DNA of 6,195 nucleotides from Kiritimatiellota bacterium (lineage in GTDB: Bacteria > Verrucomicrobiota > Lentisphaeria > Victivallales > JAADHT01). Both the position numbers and the translations under genes were made by a program. A model generated the notes under the pieces. It was not told the DNA's origin and ran no database searches. It worked only from the letters and a program-made list of their open reading frames with translations. The stretch is taken from contig JAADHT010000152.1 of the NCBI GenBank assembly GCA_013151705.1, positions 1 through 6,195 of the forward strand, in the 5' to 3' direction. Positions 1 to 5,874 of the stretch are shown here, in pieces (the stretch's first letter is position 1; every line of letters begins with the position of its first letter).

Positions 1-3
1 TCG

Positions 4-31
4 AGCCCGCTCGTTGACCGAGTGGGCTTTG
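4..31 (+). terminator. Hairpin terminator of the gene upstream of the window
   Basis: A 10-bp stem (4-13 with 19-28, one G-T wobble) closes a 5-nt loop (TTGAC) and is followed by a short T-rich stretch. This is the shape of a Rho-independent terminator, though the T run is short and broken by G. It lies about 80 bp before the purC start, so it most likely ends a gene lying to the left on the + strand. This suggests purC starts a new transcription unit, although I see no convincing promoter between the two. Confidence 0.6.
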
Positions 32-110
32 TTGTATTCACATGAATCGGTTTCCGGAGTGGTTGCCGTTTCATTTTTTTTATTGGACCCCCGAGGTATG
101 GAGGCGCGTT

Positions 111-1016
111 ATGAAATATGATAGGAACGGAGCTTTGCTGGGAACCGACATCCCATCTTTGAAGGACGTGAGAAGGGGAAAGGTTCGGGACATCTACGAC
201 TTGGGGGACAAGTTGCTTTTCGTGGCTACCGACCGGATAAGCGCCTTTGACTGCGTGATGCCGAACGGTATTCCGGACAAGGGGAAAGTGTTGACGCAGC
301 TTTCACTCTTTTGGTTCGAGTTTATGAATTGGATGCCGAATCATCTCATAACCGCCGATGTCGACGAGTATCCCTCAGAGCTCAAAGAGGCCGCCGCCGA
401 CCTCCGAGGCAGGTCGATGCTGGTCGCCAAAGCCGAGACGATTCCGGTCGAGTGCATCGCCAGAGGGTACATAACCGGCACCGGCTGGAAGGATTATCAG
501 AAAGAAGGTAAGGTCTGCGGCATTCCATTGCGCTCCGGATATAGGCAAGCCGAGAAATTGGATGAATCTCTTTTCACTCCTTCCACGAAAGCGGATGTCG
601 GTATTCATGACGAGAACATTCCGTTTGAGAAAGCCGTGGAGCTCGTAGGTTTGGAAACGGCCGAGCGGATTAAAGAGCTCACATTGAAAGTCTATACCAC
701 CGCCGCCGATTTCGCCGTGACGAAGGGAATCATACTGGCGGACACCAAATTCGAGTTTGGTGTGAGGGATGGCGAGGTCATTTTGATAGACGAGATTCTA
801 ACGCCTGATTCGAGTCGGTTCTGGCCGGCCGACACGTATGAGATTGGAACGAGTCCGAAAAGTCTGGACAAGCAGTTCGTGAGGGACTATCTCGAGACTC
901 TCGACTGGGACAAGACACCGCCCGCTCCGGAGTTGCCTGACGATATAGTTTTCAAAACGCGCGACAAGTATTTGGAGGCCTACAGGCTCATAGCAAACCG
1001 CGAAATCGAGATTTGA
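111..1016 (+). CDS. purC: Phosphoribosylaminoimidazole-succinocarboxamide (SAICAR) synthase
   Basis: Cytosolic enzyme of de novo purine synthesis. It joins CAIR and L-aspartate with ATP to give SAICAR. The 301-aa product is full length for the longer (about 300-aa, yeast Ade1-like) form of the family. Visible motifs are the N-terminal GKVRDIYD nucleotide-binding segment (residues 23-30), ATDRISAFD (39-47), the IPVECIARGYITGTG block (111-125, the first family signature, with Thr where Ser is usual), STKAD..HDE (158-168), LADTKFEFG (209-217, second signature) and DEILTPDSSRFWP (227-239). I chose ATG 111 because GGAGG (100-104) sits 6 nt before it and the family core begins shortly after. The in-frame ATG at 42 would add 23 residues unlike the family and has no good ribosome binding site. 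Stop is TGA. No other pur gene is adjacent. Confidence 0.96.
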   Translation: MKYDRNGALLGTDIPSLKDVRRGKVRDIYDLGDKLLFVATDRISAFDCVMPNGIPDKGKVLTQLSLFWFEFMNWMPNHLITADVDEYPSELKEAAADLRGRSMLVAKAETIPVECIARGYITGTGWKDYQKEGKVCGIPLRSGYRQAEKLDESLFTPSTKADVGIHDENIPFEKAVELVGLETAERIKELTLKVYTTAADFAVTKGIILADTKFEFGVRDGEVILIDEILTPDSSRFWPADTYEIGTSPKSLDKQFVRDYLETLDWDKTPPAPELPDDIVFKTRDKYLEAYRLIANREIEI

Positions 1017-1113
1017 CCAGACAGAGGGTCCGCGAGTTGTTTGAATGGTGTTCGGGGCGATACGGACGATCGCACCTGATCGGCAATACCTTGATGGTAT
1101 AGGAATTTGTTAT

Positions 1114-1190
1114 TTTAACCACGAAGGCACGAAGACACAAAGTTCATTTCATCATTTTTTTCTTTGTGTCTTTGAGCCTCTGTGGTTAAA
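1114..1190. repeat. Imperfect inverted repeat with octamer substructure (CACGAAG type)
   Basis: Two 29-nt arms, 1114-1142 and 1162-1190, are reverse complements at 25 of 29 positions and flank a 19-nt T-rich spacer. Each arm begins TTTAACCAC and is built of three tandem 8-nt units; in the left arm these are CCACGAAG, GCACGAAG and ACACAAAG. As RNA it would fold into a long hairpin. From memory, intergenic repeats of this 'TTAACCACGAAGGCACGAAG' kind recur in many environmental bacterial genomes, so this is probably one copy of a dispersed family rather than a local element. It might also serve as the 3' end of the purC transcript, which is inference. Confidence 0.75.
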
Positions 1191-1256
1191 GAGGGTTCCG
1201 GCGGTAGCCGGTTAGGTTCAAACGGATTCGGATTGATGGTTTTGTTTCAATATCGT

Positions 1257-1273
1257 GCCGCGGGAATCGCGGC
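1257..1273 (+). promoter_or_regulatory. GC hairpin in the pck leader
   Basis: A perfect 6-bp stem, GCCGCG (1257-1262) with CGCGGC (1268-1273), closes a GGAAT loop. It lies about 15 nt upstream of the pck Shine-Dalgarno (AGGAGA, 1288-1293), separated by an A-rich run. It leaves the ribosome binding site exposed and could protect the mRNA 5' end. There is no T run, so it is not a terminator. A regulatory role is not demonstrated. Confidence 0.3.
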
Positions 1274-1300
1274 GAACAACAAAAAAAAGGAGAGAAAATC

Positions 1301-3163
1301 ATGAACAAATACGATGATTTGTTGAAATCGAAAATGAGCGCCGAGAGTTTCGCGAAACTCGCGGCTTTGAACAACGATGAAGTTATGGAGTTCGTAGGCT
1401 ACGCCGCGGAACTGTGCGAGCCGGACTCGATTTTCGTGGGCGACGATTCCGGCGCGGATGTCGCGTATTGCAGACAATTGGCCATCGACAACAAGGAGGA
1501 GACTCCTTTGAGCATAGATGGGCACACTGTTCATTACGATGGATATTTCGATCAGGCCAGGAAAAAAGAGGTTACCAAATATCTGGTGCCGAAAGAGGAG
1601 ACGCTTGACGATAAACTCAATCAGATAGACCGCGGCGATGGAATCGCCGAACTGGAATCTTTCCAACGCGGCGCGTACAAGGGCCGCCAGATGCTCGTCC
1701 GTTTCTTCTGTCTCGGTCCGGTCAACTCCGAATTTGGAATTCCTTGTCTTCAGATCACCGATTCGGCGTATGTCATACACAGCGAGGATCTTCTCTACCG
1801 CAGAGGCTACAAGGCTTTTTCGAACTTGGAAAAGGGTGGCGAGTTCTTCAAATTCCGCCATGCCACTGGAGAGGTTGACGAGCGTGGCACGTCGAAAAAC
1901 TACGAGAAGAACCGCGTTTTCATGGATTACACCAGAAACACGGTGTTCTCGGTAAACACGCAATACGCCGGAAACACGGTGGGATTGAAGAAGCTGTCGC
2001 TCAGACTGGCGATCCGCAAAGCCGACCGCGAAGGCTGGCTCGCGGAGCATATGTTCATAATGCGCTGCAACGGTCCAAACAACCGTAAAACCTATCTCTG
2101 CGGCGCGTTTCCGTCAGCGTGCGGCAAAACGTCCACGGCGATGATCCCGGGAGAGAACATCGTCGGAGACGACTTGGCGTATTTCAGAGTGATCGACGGC
2201 GAGTTTCGCGCTGTCAACGTGGAGTCCGGGATTTTCGGAATAATAACTGATGTCAACTCGAAAGACGATCCGGTGATTTGGAATCTGCTCAATTCACCTG
2301 GAGAGGTTGTTTTCGGCAATGTTCTCGTGAAGGACGGCAAGCCGTACTGGATTGGTATGGGCGAGGAAATTCCGAAAGACGGAGTCAATTATTGCGGCAA
2401 GTGGCAAGAGGGAATGCTCGGGCCGGATGGAAAACCGACAACCCAGAGCCACAAAAACGCGAGATACACGGTGCAAATCGACAAACTGGAGAACAAAGAT
2501 CCCGAATGGGACAAGTCGGAAGGGCATCAAGTCGGCGGAATCATCTATGGTGGCCGCGACAGCGATATTTCCGTTCCAGTCCGCGAGGCCTACTCCTGGG
2601 AGCATGGCGTTTGCACGATGGGAGCGATGCTGGAGTCGGAGACAACGGCCGCCACGATTGGTCAGGAGGGCGTCAGAAAATGGAACGTCATGTCCAATAT
2701 GGATTTCCTTTCGATGTCCGTCGGTCGCTATCTTCAAAACAATTTGGATTTCGCCAAAGACATCGAGCGTCCGAATGTTTTCGGAACCAACTATTTCCTT
2801 AAAAAAGACGGAGAGTATCTCAATGGCAAATTGGATAAGTCCGTTTGGATAAAATGGATGGAGCTTCGCATACACGGCGAGGCTGACGCCATTGATTCAG
2901 GTTGTGGCTTGATTCCGAAATACGAGGATCTCAAACGTCTTTTCAAAGAGGTGCTCGACGAGGATTATACGGAGAAGAACTACGTCGAGCAGTTCACAAC
3001 CAACATTCCTGAACTGCTGGCGAAACTCGATCGCATTGAGAAAATCTACTCCGATATCGACGACACTCCGGAGACGATGAGAAACGAGATGCGCGAGCAG
3101 AAAGAGCGGCTTGAGGAGTTGCGCGCTCTGAAAGGCGACTACGTCTCCCCGTTTTCCCTATAA
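1301..3163 (+). CDS. pckG: Phosphoenolpyruvate carboxykinase, GTP-type (divergent)
   Basis: Cytosolic enzyme interconverting oxaloacetate plus GTP with PEP, CO2 and GDP, serving gluconeogenesis or anaplerotic CO2 fixation. The product is 620 aa, near the usual length of the GTP class. Motifs: GRQMLVRFFCLGP..ITDSAYV (128-157, aligning with the GR-M-V-F-MGP..ELTDSPYV block), the P-loop FPSACGKTS (270-278) with the reactive Cys274 typical of GTP enzymes, kinase-2 VGDDLAYFR (288-296), GGRDSDISVPVREAYSWEHGV (417-437) and PNVFGTNYF (491-499, matching the nucleotide-pocket FxxNxF). It departs from the well-studied enzymes around 305-330, where a usual Gly/Pro/Thr-rich stretch reads VESGIFGIITDVNSKDDP. 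ATG 1301 has AGGAGA 7-8 nt upstream. The last 50 residues are charged and helical. It stands alone, closed by the terminator at 3227-3260. Nucleotide preference (GTP, or inosine/PPi variants) is inferred. Confidence 0.93.
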   Translation: MNKYDDLLKSKMSAESFAKLAALNNDEVMEFVGYAAELCEPDSIFVGDDSGADVAYCRQLAIDNKEETPLSIDGHTVHYDGYFDQARKKEVTKYLVPKEETLDDKLNQIDRGDGIAELESFQRGAYKGRQMLVRFFCLGPVNSEFGIPCLQITDSAYVIHSEDLLYRRGYKAFSNLEKGGEFFKFRHATGEVDERGTSKNYEKNRVFMDYTRNTVFSVNTQYAGNTVGLKKLSLRLAIRKADREGWLAEHMFIMRCNGPNNRKTYLCGAFPSACGKTSTAMIPGENIVGDDLAYFRVIDGEFRAVNVESGIFGIITDVNSKDDPVIWNLLNSPGEVVFGNVLVKDGKPYWIGMGEEIPKDGVNYCGKWQEGMLGPDGKPTTQSHKNARYTVQIDKLENKDPEWDKSEGHQVGGIIYGGRDSDISVPVREAYSWEHGVCTMGAMLESETTAATIGQEGVRKWNVMSNMDFLSMSVGRYLQNNLDFAKDIERPNVFGTNYFLKKDGEYLNGKLDKSVWIKWMELRIHGEADAIDSGCGLIPKYEDLKRLFKEVLDEDYTEKNYVEQFTTNIPELLAKLDRIEKIYSDIDDTPETMRNEMREQKERLEELRALKGDYVSPFSL

Positions 3164-3545
3164 TGCTAAAAAACCTCGGAAAGGTGATGTGTTCGCATCG
3201 CTATCGCGTGGAATGTTGATAATGCGAAAGCGCCGTCCGAGTTTATCGGACGGCGCTTTTATTATATCTCCGCAAGAAAAGTTTCCGGGACGCTGGCGGC
3301 GTATACTTGAGCTACGCCAGTCACTATGGAGTTGAATATCACGTATTGGTTATCGGGTGTCATATACGGACGCGCGTGACTGTACTGGCATGTTCCTTGG
3401 CTGGTGTGTGACTCGCAAAGTCCGCGGTCTTGGTGAAATCCTGCGTGTTGGAAGCGTTATCGCCGAGAAATCGCCCCAAAGCTCGGAACGCATTGGATTT
3501 CTCGCCATGCGCGGCATTGCGTATAGCATTATTCGCGAATTGATA
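3164..3545. other. Convergent intergenic region between pck and the acyltransferase gene
   Basis: About 380 bp with no gene I can support. Left part: the pck terminator. Middle: a weak hairpin, GGCGTA (3298-3303) with TACGCC (3313-3318), without a T run. Right part: a 9-bp inverted repeat, CGAGAAATC (3464-3472) and GATTTCTCG (3496-3504), about 40 bp past the acyltransferase stop. On the minus strand, 61 codons directly after the acyltransferase TGA stay open in frame down to another TGA at 3360-3362. No tRNA-like fold seen. Confidence 0.6.
3227..3260 (+). terminator. Rho-independent terminator of pck
   Basis: A perfect 14-bp GC-rich stem (3227-3240 with 3246-3259) closes a 5-nt loop (GTTTA) and runs into CTTTTATTATAT. 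It begins 64 bp past the pck stop. Its A-rich 5' foot gives it a short T run on the minus strand too, so it could also stop transcripts arriving from the convergent acyltransferase gene. Confidence 0.92.
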
Positions 3546-4532
3546 TCACTTTGCCTTCGGAGCGTTGTTGTCGTAGAAACGGGGAGTCACTTTGGCCGAA
3601 TAGTACGGATATCGTTTCAGGCGGTCGTCGTCGATATTCTCGGGAATGTGGCGCCATCGTTCATAGAGCCAAAGGTATTGGTCGGGGAAACGCCTGCAGA
3701 ATCCCTCGATCTCATTCATTACGGCTTGCGTGAACTCCTCGTCGCTCTTGAACTCACTGGCTCCCTTGGTCAGCAGATTGATATGGATCACCATTCCGCG
3801 ATTCTCGCGGACGCAACAAGCGACTGTGACCGGGAGATTCATCTTGCGCGCGAACATCGCGGGAGCGCGGCTGGCGGGCACCGGCAATCCGAAGAAATCG
3901 ACGAACACTCCCCCGTCCCGGGCCTTTGTGTTCTGGTCGATCAAAGTCGCGATGTAGTACTTGCCGCGCAACGCCTTCATCATCTCTTTGACCGCTCCTT
4001 TCGCGTAAATCACCCGCGTGCCTTCGGAAGTTCTTCCCGTATTGACGAACTCGTCGAGATATGGATTAACCATTTTTTTCACGACAACCGCGAAATTCGG
4101 TTTGCAAGAGCGTCTGTAATGCATCCCCATCAACTCCCAATTCCCAAGATGGGGCGGGACCCACATACCCCCTTTGTTCAACTGGTCTAGATCTTCGATC
4201 AATTCAATGCCGCCATCCGCGAATCGCACAAGCGCGTCGGATCTGTCTCCTCTTTTCCTGAACCAAAAAAATTCAAGTCCCAACAACGCCGTATTCGACA
4301 AATTGCGTTTCGTCAATCCGCGCACTTCCTTGTCGCTTTTCTCCGGAAACGCGATCCTCAGATTGGCGGAGACAAGTTTTCGGAATTGAGGAACCAAATA
4401 CATGACAAAGCCCGCTGTATTCGCAAGCGCCACAATGGCACCGTAGGGTAAACATCTGACAACGCCATATAAAATCAGAACCAAAATATACAGCGAATAA
4501 TTTCCAATCGTTTTTTTACTTCTTTTTCCCAT
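3546..4532 (-). CDS. Lipid A biosynthesis acyltransferase (LpxL/HtrB family)
   Basis: Inner-membrane enzyme transferring a secondary acyl chain from acyl-ACP to the lipid A precursor on the cytoplasmic face. The product is 328 aa, close to the family norm of about 300-320. An N-terminal hydrophobic stretch (about residues 13-47) fits the usual membrane anchor. Core motifs are the catalytic HX4E, HLGNWE (128-133), the LIDQNTKARDGGVFVDFFG block (197-215, with the D-Q and VxFFG features of the family) and QYLWLYERW (285-293), matching the W-W/L-x-R-W end motif. The order and spacing of these support the family, but which acyl chain or position (LpxL, LpxM or LpxP) cannot be told. ATG 4532 is preferred because AGAGG (complement of 4541-4545) lies 8 nt upstream; an in-frame TTG at 4556 would add 8 residues. 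It is 83 bp downstream of the 4616-5554 gene on the same strand with no terminator between, so co-transcription is likely. Confidence 0.93.
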   Translation of the reverse strand: MGKRSKKTIGNYSLYILVLILYGVVRCLPYGAIVALANTAGFVMYLVPQFRKLVSANLRIAFPEKSDKEVRGLTKRNLSNTALLGLEFFWFRKRGDRSDALVRFADGGIELIEDLDQLNKGGMWVPPHLGNWELMGMHYRRSCKPNFAVVVKKMVNPYLDEFVNTGRTSEGTRVIYAKGAVKEMMKALRGKYYIATLIDQNTKARDGGVFVDFFGLPVPASRAPAMFARKMNLPVTVACCVRENRGMVIHINLLTKGASEFKSDEEFTQAVMNEIEGFCRRFPDQYLWLYERWRHIPENIDDDRLKRYPYYSAKVTPRFYDNNAPKAK

Positions 4533-4615
4533 CCATGGATCCTCTATTGCGAACAATCAGACTGATCGGTCGGATTGGTCCTTTTTTTCTTATTCGCTTT
4601 CATGCGTAGTTTGTT

Positions 4616-5554
4616 CTATTTTATCGCTTTCACCCTGCGGCGTTTCGGAATAGGCGTGAATGAGGGAGTGCCATCTTTTCTCATAAGTATTCCTTCGGAG
4701 AAAAGAAGACTTTTGACGCAGGAGGAGGCTATGTTCAAGGCTAGATGCGTCTTGCATTCCTTGGCGCATTTAATGTCGTCAGCGGCTTTAACGACTTCGA
4801 CGGATAAATCGTCGTTGATATGAAGCAGTCCCCAACCCTCGGCCAACTCGCTGGCATCCACCGCCCCAACCGGCACGGCCAGATAGAGGAAATCCGCGAC
4901 GTTCGCCTGCGCGATCCTCTCGAATCGACTCCCTTTGTATAAGGAGTTCTCGATTTCGCGCATCTTTTTGAGGCATTGCCGGTACTCCAGGTTTTTAGAA
5001 GCGGAATAGTTCCAGGATTCAAACTCCTCGAACAGAGTGTCGGTCTCCCTCAATTCCGGTTCAGTCTCGCGCAGAATCGACTCCAATCTCTCCTTTTCGG
5101 CTTTTATCTCCCGCAACGGAGCGAGCATCTCCTCGCGCCGAGAGCAATCCGGCCAGCAATCCGAGCGGCTCCTCCGCACTTCCACAACCAGAGTCTTGAC
5201 CGGATGGACAAGTCGTTTCCGCCCGGGCTTCGTCCAGACCGCGGCCACATCGGCCTTGAACCGCGAAACTCGCGTGGGAACGCCGATAGCCAATGCCGAT
5301 GGATTCCCGATAGCGACCCATGCGAGCGCGGCGCGTCTGAGATCCCGCGGGCGCAATTCCTTCGGAGGAGCGAGTTCGCCCTCGCCAATCGGTTTCCCGC
5401 CGATAGTTGTCTCAATAAATGAGTTCTCATCATCCATTCGCCGCGGTGGCGCCGGTTCACGTTCCGTCTCGAATGCGTTGACCGGCTTTTCGACGGCCGG
5501 CGAAGAGTTGGCGGAATCATCGAAATCAAAACTGAGTTGATCATCAGAAGACAT
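4616..5554 (-). CDS. Uncharacterised protein, MmcB-like PD-(D/E)XK nuclease fold with helical insertion
   Basis: 312 aa, soluble. By eye the parts are: 1-65, acidic, Pro-rich, probably disordered, with QLSFDF at 6-11; 66-136, start of an MmcB-like core with FKADVAAV (99-106) and VVEVRRSRSD (123-132), resembling the family's ADV..VEVKxSRAD; 138-208, a charged Glu/Lys/Leu helical stretch, probably coiled coil; 209-257, the core resumes with FERIAQANVADFLYLAVP (211-228) and EGWGLLHI..DLSVEVVKAA (239-258), like the family's KWR.Y...FYYAVP..GLI; then a basic tail (304-312). Asp102 and Glu125 are candidate catalytic residues. The usual Lys of ExK is Arg127, so activity is uncertain. Two CX3C pairs occur (Cys133/137, Cys263/267). 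MmcB proteins are linked to DNA repair; that role here is inference. ATG 5554 has GGAG (complement of 5564-5567) 9 nt upstream. It precedes the acyltransferase gene on the same strand, with no obvious functional link. Confidence 0.65.
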   Translation of the reverse strand: MSSDDQLSFDFDDSANSSPAVEKPVNAFETEREPAPPRRMDDENSFIETTIGGKPIGEGELAPPKELRPRDLRRAALAWVAIGNPSALAIGVPTRVSRFKADVAAVWTKPGRKRLVHPVKTLVVEVRRSRSDCWPDCSRREEMLAPLREIKAEKERLESILRETEPELRETDTLFEEFESWNYSASKNLEYRQCLKKMREIENSLYKGSRFERIAQANVADFLYLAVPVGAVDASELAEGWGLLHINDDLSVEVVKAADDIKCAKECKTHLALNIASSCVKSLLFSEGILMRKDGTPSFTPIPKRRRVKAIK

Positions 5555-5682
5555 TTTTTATTTCTCCATTTTTCAATTTCAATCGTTGCGCTGTTCGCAT
5601 TACAAGCTAAATTAGCCCTTGCTCGAAAAGGAGGCACAGCCATGTAGGCGCTTATTTCGAGTGTGAGGTCGCATCTGTTCGC
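5555..5682. other. Divergent intergenic region
   Basis: This gap separates the minus-strand 312-aa gene from the + strand reading towards cysS, so it should carry promoters both ways, though none is clear. On + a poor sigma-70 match, TTGCGC (5586-5591), 16 nt, TAAATT (5608-5613), sits just ahead of the Shine-Dalgarno at 5628. A perfect palindrome, GCTAA-A-TTAGC (5606-5616), overlaps that possible -10 and could be an operator. Both ideas are weak inferences from position and shape. Confidence 0.35.
5628..5647 (+). promoter_or_regulatory. Consensus Shine-Dalgarno with ATG-TAG start-stop
   Basis: AAGGAGG (5628-5634) is the strongest ribosome binding site in the window. An ATG follows 7 nt later (5642-5644) and is immediately closed by TAG (5645-5647). 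The coding-like frame that leads to cysS lies one phase away (its codons include GGC at 5647-5649). Either a one-base deletion has broken the start of a small gene, the assembly has an error here, or this is a two-codon start-stop element that loads ribosomes ahead of cysS. The sequence alone does not decide. Confidence 0.5.
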
Positions 5683-5874
5683 TTGGAATTCAATCCCGAA
5701 GCAGTGGGTTCCCGGCGAAAAACACGCGATCACCCAAGTCTAGAGCGCTTGGACGCCGAATTCGGCCGGAAAATCGAAGGCGGACGTTTGAAAGTCCGCA
5801 AACTCTATTTCCAAGCCGATGTCGGCGTCCATTCCGAAAATATCGACGACAACAAACTGTTTTTTATATCATGA
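5683..5874 (+). CDS. Short protein of unknown function coupled to cysS, 5' end uncertain or frameshifted
   Basis: I do not recognise this product. The frame is open from 5611 to the TGA at 5872-5874. Its only conventional start codon is TTG 5683, giving 63 aa, and that lacks a well-spaced ribosome binding site. The C-terminal half (from ERLDAEFGRKIEGG to DVGVHSENIDDNKLFF) has the codon use and composition of a real protein. Its stop overlaps the cysS start as ATGA, and cysS has no Shine-Dalgarno of its own, so translational coupling is likely. The strong ribosome binding site and ATG at 5628-5644 are out of phase by one base; restoring the phase would give about 78 aa. It may be a small intact gene, a frameshifted gene or a decayed remnant. 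It has no signal peptide, membrane segment or Cys motif. Confidence 0.45.
   Translation: MEFNPEAVGSRRKTRDHPSLERLDAEFGRKIEGGRLKVRKLYFQADVGVHSENIDDNKLFFIS

Larger units (their letters stand above)
1017..1300. other. purC-pck intergenic region
   Basis: There is no credible gene here. It holds the long imperfect inverted repeat at 1114-1190 and two small GC hairpins further right (1198-1211 and 1257-1273) in what is probably the pck leader. No clear poly-T terminator follows purC, and I could not identify a convincing sigma-70 promoter for pck. Confidence 0.7.

Noticed and set aside
42..110. Upstream ATG giving purC a 23-residue extension
   Set aside because: The extension is unlike the family and lacks a ribosome binding site. 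ATG 111 has GGAGG 6 nt upstream.
1247..2050. Long minus-strand open frame (267 codons)
   Set aside because: It is antisense to the N-terminal half of the PEP carboxykinase gene. It arises from that gene's codon bias and shows no recognisable domain.
3360..3548. TGA recoding (alternative genetic code or selenocysteine) at the acyltransferase stop
   Set aside because: purC ends with a normal TGA at the expected family length, and no SECIS-like hairpin follows the acyltransferase stop.
3357..4190. Long + strand open frame (277 codons)
   Set aside because: It lies mostly antisense to the acyltransferase gene, which has clear family motifs. It has no ribosome binding site and no family resemblance.
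4533..4556. TTG start for the acyltransferase
   Set aside because: It adds only 8 residues (MFAIEDPW). ATG 4532 has AGAGG at good spacing, and that AGAGG would fall inside the longer version.
5104..5733. Minus-strand open frame (209 codons) overlapping the nuclease-like gene
   Set aside because: Most of it is an out-of-frame reading of the 4616-5554 gene, which has the better ribosome binding site and recognisable motifs. The part beyond 5554 is not convincing alone.
5555..5870. T-box leader or tRNA upstream of cysS
   Set aside because: No T-box consensus, no antiterminator and terminator pair, and no tRNA T-loop sequence could be found.
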